From the NCBI RefSeq assembly GCF_022201045.2, contig NC_068564.1, forward strand, positions 33,137,001 to 33,201,000: a stretch of DNA of 64,000 nucleotides, written 5' to 3'. The stretch comes from Citrus sinensis. Lineage: Eukaryota; Streptophyta; Magnoliopsida; Sapindales; Rutaceae. The notes beneath the pieces were generated by a model, which had not been told where the DNA came from, did not search any database, and saw nothing but the letters and a program-made list of their open reading frames with translations. Of the stretch, positions 1 to 12,000 are shown in pieces. How positions within the stretch are numbered: the stretch's first letter is position 1; every line of letters begins with the position of its first letter. The position numbers were made by a program, and so were the translations under genes.

Positions 1-52
1 TTAAATGCATTAAAATTCTAAACCTTGGCCAAAAATGAAAATTGAAGAAACC

Positions 53-92
53 TTAGGGTGTCTCATGAAAAAAGCCAAAAGACACCCTAATT
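53..92. repeat. Short perfect hairpin
   Basis: An 11-bp stem (TTAGGGTGTCT against AGACACCCTAA) closes a loop of about 15 bp. No gene is seen in the first 300 bases. The hairpin could be a terminator-like or transposon-derived structure; its function is unknown. Confidence 0.4.
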
Positions 93-321
93 TCATCTTT
101 GTATATTGCGCTGCCAAGAGCCAAAAGCCATCTTGGACTGCCTTTTCTTTTCTTTTTGCTATTTTATAACAAAATAATATATACAAAAAATTTCTAATTT
201 TCTTTTTGTGTTATGTATATGTGAAATAATAATCCAAATTAGCATATGCCCATAAGGATGGTTGAAAATTAAGATAGAGTTATAACATATCTAAATAGAA
301 AATTATGAATTGACAAATCAT

Positions 322-700
322 GCTCTGATACCAATTGTTAGGATTTTTTTACAATTCTCATAAAGCAAAAAAATCATAATTTACATAAACTTCAATCCCT
401 AAGATCATAAAATATCATAATTTTCACATCATCATAAATGAGAGAAAATATACGTTGATCCATAGTAATTTTATTGATTAAGTTTCACAAGAATTAAAAT
501 TTTGACAAAATTGATTTATCTCTTTTGACCCTTTAGAGTGACTAAATTTTCTAATAGATAGAAAATTAACGTTATATATATATAAATAATAAAATAAATA
601 ACGGGTTAAAATTCTATTACTTAATTGAAAAAATTTAACTATCCACTTTGATGGAAAGTGGGAATAAGAGTTTTATTGAAATCGATCCTCTCTCTCCACC
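322..700 (-). mobile_element. Copia-type LTR edge (fossil)
   Basis: The plus strand reads GCTCTGATACCA at 322-333, the complement of the usual initiator-methionine tRNA primer-binding site of plant LTR retrotransposons. Two bases later a sequence begins with TGTTAGGATT, the expected LTR border. This gives an LTR lying to the right with the element running on the minus strand. The far end of the LTR is not certain; 700 is an estimate from where AT-rich LTR-like sequence stops. I see no partner LTR and no coding remnants in the window, so this is a broken fragment, or an element continuing past the left edge. Age cannot be estimated without a second LTR. Confidence 0.45.
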
Positions 701-1231
701 TATATATATTTAAATTCAAAATATAATCCATTAATGTGGCACATGGCCCACTAACACGCCAATGTACAAACCTTTGGTAGGAACTAGGAAACATCCTATT
801 ATTCCTTCATTACTTGGAAATTTTTTATCTCGAAAAGTCGAAGGTGAGAAACATCCATCCAATCCAATCTAATCCAAAAATTAAAATATTTCGTAAATGA
901 AAACTAAAATCAATTATGGTTGATATTTTCAGAGAGCTGATCTATAAAATAATTAATTCTCATCGTAATCACTTTTTTTAAAAATAATAATAATAATAAT
1001 AATTTCCTTTAGAATTTAGTGCTACAAATACCAACTCTCTTATCAAAGTCTCTGAACTCTCACATGAATAACCTTTCATTTTGGCTTTCTTCAAAGTCCA
1101 AAGTCAGAACATGTATGTCATTCAACCACTACGAAATTAATATGACACAACTAGGTTGAACAAGTCTTACAATTAATTACTTTAAAAAAATTTGCACCAT
1201 GCGCATTATAGTGTGGTTAATTAGTTAATCG

Positions 1232-1252
1232 TATGTATATAACAGCTGGCTA
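1232..1252 (+). promoter_or_regulatory. TATA-like element before peptide gene 1
   Basis: A TATGTATATAAC stretch lies about 55 bp before the start codon at 1292. It is followed by AGCTGGCTA (1244-1252), which also occurs just before the TATA box of the related gene at 4298, so the two promoters share ancestry. Confidence 0.4.
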
Positions 1253-1291
1253 TGCATATCTTGTGACTTGTAGTATAAACAAGCAAGCAAT

Positions 1292-1501
1292 ATGAATTCC
1301 ACTCCATTCTCGCTTACTTTCATCTTGATCAGTTGCATTCTACTTTCAAATACCACTTGCATGGCCGTGGCCGTGGACGCTGAAGCTGTTTCTGAGTATT
1401 ACAAGTTGAAGGTGGTATCGAAGAGAACATTTTCATTGCCGCCATCACCCAAGGCCAATTCTGCGAATAGGTGGAAACCCTCACCTCCACCGCCAGTATA
1501 A
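1292..1501 (+). CDS. Small secreted proline-rich peptide precursor 1
   Basis: This single-exon gene encodes 69 residues. Residues 1 to about 24 form a hydrophobic signal peptide (LTFILISCILLSNTT). The rest is short, cysteine-free and basic, with KLKVVSKR in the middle and a C-terminal tail PSPPPPV. The protein matches the one encoded at 4298-4555: both have TFILI in the signal peptide, KLK[VI]VS[KR]R in the middle, then PPSP[KR] and SPPP. At DNA level the two genes share an unbroken stretch of about 17 bases in the signal-peptide region. The architecture fits an apoplastic peptide hormone or a short proline-rich wall peptide, whose SPPP motifs would be candidate hydroxyproline sites. I do not recognise a named family (no CLE, IDA, PIP or CEP signature), so function is open. 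A TATA-like box lies just upstream. Confidence 0.6.
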   Translation: MNSTPFSLTFILISCILLSNTTCMAVAVDAEAVSEYYKLKVVSKRTFSLPPSPKANSANRWKPSPPPPV

Positions 1502-2793
1502 CAAAAATCCTCAATGGCTCTCCCATAATCAGTGGCACCATGCACACCGATATGTATCAATAATATTTTATCATGCATCTTGGCTTGTTTGTTTATGCAC
1601 ACATACTCTTCTGTTTATGATCTTGGATTGATATATAAGTGCTGATTTCAAGAAGCTTTGTGCTTATTATTTTCATTATTATTAATACTACTACATCATC
1701 TTGGCTGCAATGCGATGTTTAAATGCGGACTTTCCATAAATTCATTATTACAGATCATAGACGGTTAAATCTTAGCTTGAGTTCGAAAAGGGTTCAACAC
1801 ATCATAGACGGTTAAATCTTATCATGGCGCATGGTAAGTGGCTTGCACAAAATACACAGGAGTTTCATGCATGTAACCACTACAGCTGTATGAAGAGAGC
1901 ACAAGAATAACAACGATCGGATCACAAATTAATACAGAGCGTTAGATTAAGCATTAGAGCAGTCAATTTTACAACATTTTCTTTGATGTATACGAAGAAA
2001 TTGAAATGAATGAAATCATCGGTATGTTCTTGCTATGTTTACATTCTCATCAGCATTTGCTTTTGCTTGATTATTTTAGTTTTTCAACTCACTAAAACAA
2101 AAAGTTAGATGAATTTATGAGTTTTTTTTTTTTAATTATACATTCTTAAAAACAGTAACGCTAGAAGCAAGAAACTCTTTTTACAAAACGATTGACATAG
2201 CAATTTTGGTGGGTTGAAAATACCGTACTTGTAATTTATGTCTAATTAACACTAACAATAACACGTAGTTGAGAGCAACTTGTATTGACAACATTTCTAC
2301 TTCCATACTTTTTTCTAGATAAAATTTTATTGTGGATACATACAACCCTCTTTTAACGGTGCTGTAGTCGAGTATCATGAGCTTCTTGTGATTTGAAATT
2401 CTCTCGAGCAGAAATTTAGGCCGTGATCAACATAAATAAAGAAAATAAACCCTACACATATATTATTATTAGAAAACACATGGCACAATATCTTTAAAAG
2501 TTAAAGAGAGTTTAGATCAGGAGAAGATTATAATCCTTTAATAAATCCATTAATAAATAAATAGTTTAAGAAAAGTTAAAAATAAAATAAAAAATCATTT
2601 TCGACTGCCTCAAGTTCTTATATTGACCGTTTCAAAAGCCTCCTTATTATGAAGCTGCCAAACAATGTTTAAGAAATCGCCGTCAAACAACTATGGTACG
2701 CGTTTATTTGACAAGTTCTTTGATTAAAAGATGAAAAAAAACCATTAAATCATTTTACTTAGAAAATATTTTTCATTTATTTTTTTTCAATTA

Positions 2794-2831
2794 AATAATA
2801 ATAATAATAATAATAATTATTATTATTATTA
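2794..2831. repeat. (AAT)n followed by (ATT)n palindromic microsatellite
   Basis: About eight AAT units run directly into about five ATT units, so the whole tract is self-complementary and could extrude as a cruciform. Confidence 0.8.
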
Positions 2832-3566
2832 GCTTTTTGCAGGTTCATCAATAAGCTGTTATTTATTTATTGGTGTACATGTAATAGAGAGTTGTTTTTC
2901 GTTTAGTGCTTAAATTATTAATGAAATAATAAGTGCATCAAATATTATACCCTAAAACTTTATCATTGAAAATAATAAAATTTTATTTCATTATTTTTCC
3001 GGTAGTAGACCATTAATTGACCTATAAATATCAAATCTGCCATTATATTTTAAAATAATTTAAGGCTTCTACCTTACTACACAAATATGACCTGTAAGGC
3101 AATTTATCTCTTATTTTCTTGTAATAGCTCTCTGACTTTTTTAATACGATTTTAGACAAAGCCTCGGCCACCAATTAATATTAACTTCAGCAAGGGGAAG
3201 CTAGAATGGGAAATTTCTAATAATTTCCCTAGTTAATTCGGGGTTCATTTTTTTTTTTATTTAAAAAAAGCCAGGAAATCTGAAAGGACATTCAAAAGTC
3301 ACAATGGGAAAGTCTCAACAAATGCATATTTGTATACTGTAAATGGAAAAGAAAAAAATGTATTCGTTGTCATAATGAAACTCACACCATAGACTTTTAC
3401 GTAAACGCCTGTGGCTTACATTTTATATGGCATCAATATCACTGCATGGCTGTATCAGCACACCCCACCAATAAAGTATTTGATAAAGAACCCTTCTTCT
3501 TCTTTTTTTCTAAATTTCAAACAAAATAATGGTTTACACAATTAATTTAATAATTAAAACTTTCTA

Positions 3567-3715
3567 AATTATTATTTCAACACTTATATTCATATATAAC
3601 ATCTTTTGCAGCTGCTAACAGAAAGTTTATCTAATTTTTTAAAATTTTTATTTCAACACATAAGTTCATTAAACACCTTTAACAACTAGTAGAAAGTTAA
3701 TTTAATTATTTTAAT
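3567..3715. repeat. Imperfect tandem duplication, unit about 75 bp
   Basis: Both halves run as ATTTCAACAC, then a TTCAT block, then an aca/cttt block, then AGAAAGTT.TAATT and an AT-rich end. Divergence is substantial, so the duplication is old. Confidence 0.5.
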
Positions 3716-4220
3716 AAAAATTAGGTGAAAGTTGCCAAACTTATTAAAGATTCTTCAATATAATTTGTTTAGTCAAAGATAGAGTTGTTTACTTGTAAAA
3801 TATCATATTTCTCACGACGTCCTTGTCATTGGACTATCTTGTCTCAATCATCAGATTCATGCCTATTTGATTGTTCTAATGCTATGATTTTATATTTTTG
3901 AGCAAATATTGAAAAACAAAATTAAACTATAAATAAAAACAAGAAGAGATGAAAAATTAGTGTATTTTAAGTAGTGTATAGAGTAAAAATTTTATTTTAA
4001 ATTTTAAATGATGAACTTATATAGAAAGTGAGCGTGAAATTAAATTTTTTTAGATTCAAATAGCTCCATCCATTATTTTATTCTTTTAGCATTAAAAGAA
4101 CAAATTGTCCACAAAATTGGAATAGGTTATACAAAAGAAGGAAGATGTTTTACTCTCTGTTTTGTTTCACATTAGCAGCCAACAACTCATATCTGGTTGA
4201 AAAAGTCTTGAAATTAATCA

Positions 4221-4250
4221 AGCTGGCTACCACATGTAGTATTTATATAA
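4221..4250 (+). promoter_or_regulatory. TATA box before peptide gene 2
   Basis: ATTTATATAA at 4241-4250 lies about 48 bp before the start codon at 4298. AGCTGGCTA at 4221-4229 matches the block next to the TATA element of the gene at 1292. Confidence 0.45.
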
Positions 4251-4297
4251 GCCACAAATGCTTAGGTGTGTACCTACAGGAATGATCATAGTAACCG

Positions 4298-4555
4298 ATG
4301 GAGGTCAAATATTCATGCTTGCTTATTACTTTCATCTTGATCAATAGCTTGGTTCTTTCACAAACTATTCTGATGGCCATGGCTAGTACTGAAGTTGTTT
4401 CCGGTGAATATTCTTCTCAATATTTCCCTCATAAATTAAAGATTGTGTCCAGAAGGGTATCTAAATCTTGGCCACCATCTCCTAGGCCCAATGTTCCTGT
4501 TCAGTTCAAAAGCCCTCCTCCTCGTGTACCACCGCCGCCACCACCAGGATATTGA
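4298..4555 (+). CDS. Small secreted proline-rich peptide precursor 2
   Basis: This single-exon gene encodes 85 residues. A signal peptide covers roughly residues 1-29 (LLITFILINSLVLSQ core). The mature part carries HKLKIVSRRVSKSW, then PPSPRPN and a very proline-rich end (SPPPRVPPPPPPGY). It is the longer relative of the product of 1292-1501, with matching signal peptide, KLK[VI]VS[KR]R block and PPSP block; the extra residues lie before KLK and in the proline tail. It has no cysteines. The tail resembles extensin-type SP3 motifs, which are usually hydroxylated and arabinosylated, and ends in tyrosine. It may be a signalling peptide precursor or a short wall protein; I cannot choose. The two genes are about 2.8 kb apart in the same orientation and probably arose by local duplication. 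Confidence 0.65.
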   Translation: MEVKYSCLLITFILINSLVLSQTILMAMASTEVVSGEYSSQYFPHKLKIVSRRVSKSWPPSPRPNVPVQFKSPPPRVPPPPPPGY

Positions 4556-7007
4556 AGCAGCGGCTGCATTTGACATATAGTTTTACTCTAGCTCTGCTAG
4601 AGTTATATCAATTATGTAATATGCTTTCCTTCTATTCTATATATGTTTTACGATTTGATGATGGTTTAGAATAAATCAAACTTTATGTTGATATGAATAA
4701 ATCTCCTCTCTCTTTTCTGGATGAAATTAATTATTTCTATATACGATTCCAGTAGTCATTAATTTCCCTGAATTTATTTCCAGTAATCATCAAAGTTATT
4801 GCTCCTTTTGAATTGGAGACTCTTTGACCATGATGTGAATTAATTTATTGTGTGCTGAGGTGATGATGCTCTGCCAAATGCTATGTGGCAAGAGTTTTGG
4901 AGTTCATTTGCTTTTAGTATTCAATAGGTCTCACTAATGATTTCCTGTCACATGAGAGAGCATCATTAAATCGATCTCATCAGCCATGTTTTTCTCCTAA
5001 TAAAGTTAATGTATAGATTTAATTTATTGAATAGGATACATAATTTTTTTTATTTATTTTAAGTATCAGAAGAGATAAAATCTAAATTATTTTTTAACCC
5101 CTACCTCCTCTAAGAATCAAATTCAAATAATCAGTTAAATAAAGCTGCTTAAAAGTTATTGTTCAAAGATCTCCTTGGCACGACATGAACTTAATAAGGT
5201 GCAAACACATATAATAGAGCTACACTTAATATTTTCCTCATTTTTTAAAAAATTTTACTCCCATATTAATATTATGAGCAGACTCGAATCCTTATCCAAC
5301 CCATCTAATTAAAGAGGTAATTGAGGAGTAGTTGGCACATCGGCCAGAGGCGAAGCTCAAGGCGGGGCTTATTCGGGTTGTAGCTTGGGTAAGTTTTCTG
5401 AAATAAAATTTTTAGTTAATTACAAAATTATCCCTATATTAGAAAAATAAAATATATTGAAAAATGTAAACATCAAGCAAGCTAAGTTAAATCTAATTTA
5501 TAGATTAAATTTCCAAAAAGTCTCAATTCATCGGCAAAGGCAAAAATCAAATACAATAACAACCCATCCTAATCAATTTCCGTCAAAACCACAACAATCA
5601 AAATTTCAAGTTCGTGGTAACACTTTTTATATAAAACACTTTTTTGAGTATTTGTTCACTGCAAATACATCTAAATCTTGAAGTTTGTGGGCACTGGACA
5701 CTTTTTGAAAGCTTTATCTCCATGTCATTAAGATTTGATTAACTGCATTTTGTATTTTAATGTTCATTTACCAATTATGATAGAATAGTAAGTGGAATTA
5801 TAGAATTTTTTTACACTTGATTCTCATTCGACCATTAGTGGAATTATGAAATAATTGACATTTAATTTGACTTGTATAAAAATTTGTTGTGCTATTTGTT
5901 TATGAATTATTACTAATTACTGGCATTACTATTACAAGGTTCAACGTCAAACAAACAATGAATAAGTTAAGAAAAATTGGAATGAATTGTTTCAAATTAT
6001 TAAAATGCCTTCACTTATTTATTGACATTATTATTTTTTATAATAATTGTTATTATTTAAAAATCTATTGTTATTAATAATTATTGGCAATAAAAATAAC
6101 ATCAATAACAAACAACAACAACAATAATATTAACAAAATATTCACAGTAATAATAATAATAATAATAATAATGACAACAACAATAATGACAACAATAATA
6201 GTAATAGTAATAACAACAACAACAACAATTATAATTTCTTCTTCTTTGACTTCCTTGATCAATTAGCTTCTTCTTCGTGGATCAATTAGCTATTTGCTCT
6301 ATTTCTTCTGCTTCTTCATCATCACAATCAATTTCATCATCATCACAATCACATAATCGAAAATCTCATCATCAATACATCGACGACAACAATGACCAAA
6401 GAGGCAGATAAAAATGATGACATAATTTATAGGGAGATTAAAAAAATATGACATATAGCATTAAAAATAAACTATGACAAATATCAATAATTTTAAGATT
6501 GATTATGAACATTTAGAGAATTTTAATGTCACTGAAGATCTTGCAAACAAAAATATCAAGAAAATAATAAAAAAAAAGTAGATAGAGAATAAAACCAATT
6601 ATATAACACAAGAATTTCTATAGAAAGCTCCTATACCAAATAAAAACCACAATTGCCAAGGACGATAAGAAAAAACATCCACTATGTAAAAAATTATTTC
6701 AATGACTAGTATTTTTCTCACACCTAAAATTTCAATAACACCCAATCTCTTAATAGACCTAACATTTGTCTCACACAAAAACTACATACTTGTAGAGAAA
6801 AATTGATCCACGTGTTATGCAAACAAGTAAACCCAACCTTCCTCTATATAGTGATTATTTCTTGTAGGAGAAGTATTCATTTTCTTATCTTAGTTGTATT
6901 TCTCCTTGAATAATTTATATCCTAAAGGAAAAATTACTTATTCCTTAAATAAGAATTCTCTTAAATAAGAAAACTGCTAAATAAAAAAAGTTAACGAAAT
7001 TAGTTAT
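4556..7007. other. Intergenic with low-complexity DNA
   Basis: No gene is supported. Apparent open frames around 5.4-6.3 kb are AT-rich or lie in microsatellites. The stretch near 5345 begins CAGAGGCGAAGCT, which resembles the ends of plant DNA transposons, but I found no partner end. Confidence 0.5.
6095..6360. repeat. Compound (AAT)n/(ACA)n/(CTT)n/(CATCAT)n low-complexity tract
   Basis: Triplet runs of AAT, ACA, GTA, CTT and CATCAC follow one another. Translations in any frame give homopolymers of Ile, Asn or Thr, so open frames here are repeat artefacts. Confidence 0.8.
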
Positions 7008-7362
7008 TATTGAGTTATATCCCACATTGGCTAGTAAAAAAGAGTTACATGGGTTTATAAGTAGAATAGGTCACTTCTTCCCATACGCTAATTTTTGAAT
7101 TGGATACCTAGAAATACTAGACCTAGCCTCCCAAAAAGTGGTATCAGATTTAGACAGTCGTAGCCATAATATGGTGGTGGAATAATTTAGTTGTGTCAAA
7201 TGAAAAAATTGGGGTCTAGCGGTGATTTCATTCAAGAAAAGGTTGTTGAATTGTGTTCTACATTGACTACTAAAAGAGAGTTACTTCGGTTTATAAGTAG
7301 GACATGACACTCCTAATCTTTTCGATTGAATACTTAGAAATCCTAGGCCAAGGCTCACAACA
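7008..7362 (+). mobile_element. TRIM (miniature LTR retroelement), fossil
   Basis: Two related terminal repeats of about 120-130 bp lie at about 7008-7137 and 7244-7362. Both follow the order TTGA.TT.T, CACATTGGCTA or a close variant, AGAGTTAC, GGTTTATAAGTAG, ATACCTAGAAAT or a close variant, with the second ending CACAACA. Directly after the first repeat is TGGTATCAGA (7139-7148), the usual initiator-tRNA primer site of this class. About 100 bp of non-coding interior follows. Total length is about 355 bp with no capacity for protein, as expected of TRIM elements. The two repeats differ at many positions, so the insertion is old. A clear target duplication is not seen. Confidence 0.7.
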
Positions 7363-9050
7363 GAACATAATCCAACCACATTGCTCTAGCTCATCTCTAG
7401 TTTCACTTATTTGATCACTACTTTCTTGAGTCAAATCTACATTTCCTTATGGCGTAACTCTTGATTTTCCTTTATCTGCCACATCAATATCTCCAACTAA
7501 ATATTCATTAAAAATTCTCTCATTCCTTGAATTTGTTAAGCGCGTGCATGCATATGGCAATCAGTTGAATTTGTTAAGCTATATCAAACGGAACCTATAC
7601 AAGGGTCATACAAATTGTTCAAAAAATTTCGAATAGCATAGTGTCTCCATCATGTTGTAGTTTGAACCCTATCAAATAATTAACTAATTCTTTGTTTCGA
7701 ATGTTTTTATATCGTGCCCGACAAGCACTCAGATTACTAGCTAAACAGAGACTCATAAAAAATTTTCAATAAAATTTCGAACGCATAATCTGCTTATGCC
7801 TATCAACTTATCGGCAAGCTAGCAATCAAAATTTCAGTTAGGAAATGAAAAAACCAAGCATTAATGAAGTGAATCGAAAGAAATCACCTTAAGCACTCGA
7901 GAATGCCGAATGACAGGCGTCTCTGCTCCGGCTACGGAGAGACTCGGCGGCTATCGGAGACGAGGGGCTGAGGATCGCTTGGTGAAGAGCTTGCACTTGG
8001 TACTGAAGAACGTGATGGGGGGTTCTGGTTTCGTTAAGATCGGACGATGTATATATATATATATAAATGAGATTGCAGTTTATATTTTTGATGGGAGGGA
8101 ATGAGATTGTAGTTAAAACGATGTAGTTTAATTGATTTGTCTTATCAATTTTTTTACATGTTGATAAAACGCAGTAACTGTTTGTCGTCCAGTGCTCTTT
8201 TTGCCATTAGTATTTTTCTTATTAAAAAGATGGAGATTGCGTGGGGTCATTAATATAACTCACTTTAAACAGCCAAGTAAAATTTACTTGATCTTATACA
8301 TTTTTGTTACTTATTTTTATACCGAAATATATAATTATAAATTACAATAAATACAACTTAAGAAAACTCGCTAGTGAATATCAATGAATAGAATGCTGAC
8401 CGAGACTAAGAGGATGATTATTTTTCATTACATTCCGTTCCAAAGAAAGATTTTTTTTGGGATTACAATTTGAACCCTAAATGAGAAATGAAAGCACATT
8501 TGATATCATTCCAGCTGTGATATAGAATGATCATGTTCACATTCTTTTAACAGAGGAAATGAAATACAAGAAACAAATAGTTTATTCTTTCATCCAGCTG
8601 AGCTGATGTACAATTATCATTAGGCAAATACAGGACTTGGCAGTTTTAACTTTGGCAAAACACGAAAACTCCACCCACATAAACAGTTCGAGATCTCTGA
8701 ACAATTCAGACTAAGAATTTTTTCACACCCATCGTGTATAACAGCTGAAGAGTGTACATTGCAGAATACAATGATCCCGACATCGGGAATTAAATAATTA
8801 ATGTGTTCTATTAATGTTACAAAGGAAAAATCTACAAACAGGGTTAGCACAACCACCAAAGCTTATGCAATTGTTGAATGCTTATTAATGGTTATGCTGA
8901 ACTGTAGTTGAATAACATCCTTTTCCTTCTCTCTTGCCCCCATGTTCTTTTTTTTTTTTCCAATTTTTTTCTTTGTTTTTTTTCCAATCTATGATGAAAG
9001 CATCAAATATTCGACATGACTGGTGTCTGAGAATAGACTGCTGAAACAGA
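7363..9050. other. Intergenic; GC-rich island and 3' flank of ASHR3
   Basis: No gene is supported. About 7890-8050 is unusually GC-rich for this AT-rich neighbourhood (see findings). The last few hundred bases before 9051 are probably the 3' UTR and terminator of the minus-strand ASHR3 gene. Confidence 0.45.
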
Positions 9051-12000
9051 TCATAGAGTTATAATAGCTAGGCAAGCAGTAGAAGATCTCTTGCGTTTTG
9101 AACCCCAGCAAAGCTCTAACTTACCAATTTTTCTCTTGGTTCCAAGGTAGCCTTGACAACTAGATGCACCACAATAGCACTTCACCTCAGGTCCAAATTG
9201 CACAAATCTGCACAAGTTATATTTCAAGAACAACTCTCCCGCTAAAGCCAAATGTCGCCCTAATTGCCAATGATCACAACAGGGTTACTGGACAAATAGA
9301 AGTGAGATCTACATGTACCTGTAATCATATGTCAATGGTTCTCCAGCTTTAATTGATCGTGCTGCAAACACACCCACCCGTGTCTCCCCCTCAACTTGCC
9401 TTCAAGAAAAGCAAATTAAAATGGTTAGACTCAAATAATGTGCAAAATTCAACTCTCACAAGCTGTTTAATTCCAATATCTTCAGCAGATAGATTATATA
9501 TAATGCGTCAAAGAAATAGGATGCAATATAAAACAACAAGGATAAGCATGGCAGATATCTGTCTAACCACTTCTCCGATCTTGATTACTGTAAAATATAA
9601 AAAAAGTGGCAAACATTAATCATACTAACCACTTCTCCAACATGCAGTTGGGATCACAACTGTGATTTAGAAAACGAGAAAAATTCCCCTTGAAGGTGGC
9701 ATCAATTGTGAAATCTTTCCGAATTTCACACATATAAAAGTTCTGCACACCTCGGTATTTCATGTCCCAGAGCCTTTGTTCACACAAAGCGTCATCAATA
9801 ACTGAAAGAAAAAGACAACTTTAATTAATATGTGTGATAATGATAAAAAAAATGAACAAGGACTCTTCAATATGTTCATACATATATATAAAAGCAGAAA
9901 GGTCAAGAACTGAAACTACCTTCCCCAATATACTCAATTATAAATTCTCCTTTATTGATGGGTTCAGCAGCCTCCACTCCCCAACCACAAAATTCAGTCT
10001 GGAAAGGACAAGAATTAACCTTTATGGATAACAGAAATTATTCCCAAAATAAATAAAAAACACCTGAATTTACAAATTTGCAGACTAAAAAGAAACATCC
10101 CATAGCAATGTGACGCAAGTTCAGAGGAACATAATTGATGTACTCATACAGCAGGTCTTCTCACCTTAACAATTTTGATCTTCTTCTCCTTACGAAATGG
10201 CCTGTTATTGCAACTTTCGGAGCAATGGCAAGCCTTCGAGCAGCTAATATATTGGACCCTAGAAGATTATATGCTGTATGTTAGAACTCTGGAACAAGGC
10301 AAGGCAAGGTGCTAAATAATGCAACAAAACTCTTTAATGAATAAATCTGTTAACTGCTGATTCATACAAGAAAATCAAAGATAATTTTTTTAAATATTCA
10401 TTAGCATCTACTTAGCTATTTTTTGGGATTATTAATTAGAAGATAGGCAGGACATACCTGCACACACAATTCTCAGAGCATTCAGAACTACAACTCGTGC
10501 AACCAATATCATCATCAGAATTGTCACGCTTCTTTTTCACCAAGTAAATATCTAATGTCATTTAAGGTTAGCGCACAGATAACTTAAACACATGATTAAA
10601 GGGCATTAAAAATGATTATCTGCAAAAATATTGAAACCGTTATCCATCTCACTAAGTAAGAGATACTTGGAATGCAGAAAACACTAAACAAACACAACTG
10701 GTTCAAGATAATAAACAGTGTTCATTGGATACTGCGCTTAATGTGCACATATGGAGGTGGCCCAACTTTATTCTCCATCAGATCTTTCCATGTGAGATCG
10801 ATCTTGAACTCCTCATCAGCATAAGGTAGAGGCAAGCGGCAGAAAACTTCCTAGAAAATTAGGCAGGAGAAAAGGTTAGCCTGTGAAATATACAAATGAA
10901 AAGTTTGCTACACAGGTATAAGATCTAATCCATTGTACAGAGCACATTTACAACAGTTTATATTCCAAAATTTGGACCAGCTTATTGAAGATAAATGATA
11001 CAAGCATGCATGCACTTCACAACTATATCCTTTCTTATTGCATTCAATCTCAAAGATTGTCAATGTAGATATTGCACAGTTTTGGAAGAAGATTGGCTAG
11101 GAAAGGAGAAGGTAAAACAAATTACTAATTTTCTTGATCAAGTTTTACTTAATAGAAAATGTCATGAATACTTCACCAATTCAAGCAGACAGCAGCAAAG
11201 AGAGCTATTTTTTATGGTTATATGCCTTCTTACATTTACAATCTAGAAGAGCTGGCATTGACAAGTCTCATTCCACATTATGACAACTAGAAGCAAACAA
11301 AATGCATATAGAGAACTTTCTGATATCAATTCATTCACCTCTTTTTTCCCACATGATCTAGATAGTGGTTAGTTAAATGTTGGATTAATTCAAAGAGTTG
11401 CCTAAGTATACATATTGTCATGTAGAAAGAAGGGATAGTGGGAGGTTTGGGAGCCATGTCACTGGCTACTCCTAGCCTCCTTTTGTCCTACAGCATCATT
11501 TTTCTAAATGGACAAGTTAATATATGATTCATGTATCTTGAATTATTAATATAAATAAGTTTAAATGATATAAGATGCAACAATTATCCTGAAAAAGTGT
11601 GCAAAAAGTCTGACCTCTATGTCACGTGTTGCCTCTGCATGCTGCTCATTCAACAAATATATAAGTCCTGTCAGCCAGCCTAATCAATGAATAAGAAGGG
11701 AGAAATAAAACCTCAACAAAAGCAGTTGAGAGATTGTAAGATAGTTACAATGTCTGACACTAAAAAGTATTTGATTCTCTTTGCCTGTACACATGAGCAG
11801 TCTAGATTATTCTAAATATTAATGGCCAAACAGTACCACAAAAAGTTATCATCAATTTTGTGTTGATATAAATTATATGATTAGCACACGAATTTTGTCC
11901 CACTCTGCTATATTTGCAAATGTCCCTTGGACAACAACTTGAAAGCAGGCGCAAGGAGATCGGGAATCTGATTAAAAAACAAATCAAGCACAGTTTTGCA

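Larger units (their letters stand above)
1502..4236. other. Intergenic, AT-rich
   Basis: No gene is supported here. The stretch holds an AAT/ATT self-complementary run (2794-2831) and an imperfect tandem duplication (3567-3715). The rest is unique-looking AT-rich DNA between the two related peptide genes. Confidence 0.5.

Noticed and set aside
5340-5460. CAGAGGCGAAGCT stretch resembling the end of a DNA transposon
   Set aside because: No matching inverted end or target duplication found within several kilobases.
6074-6266. Open frames on both strands in a triplet repeat
   Set aside because: They are translations of AAT/ACA microsatellites.
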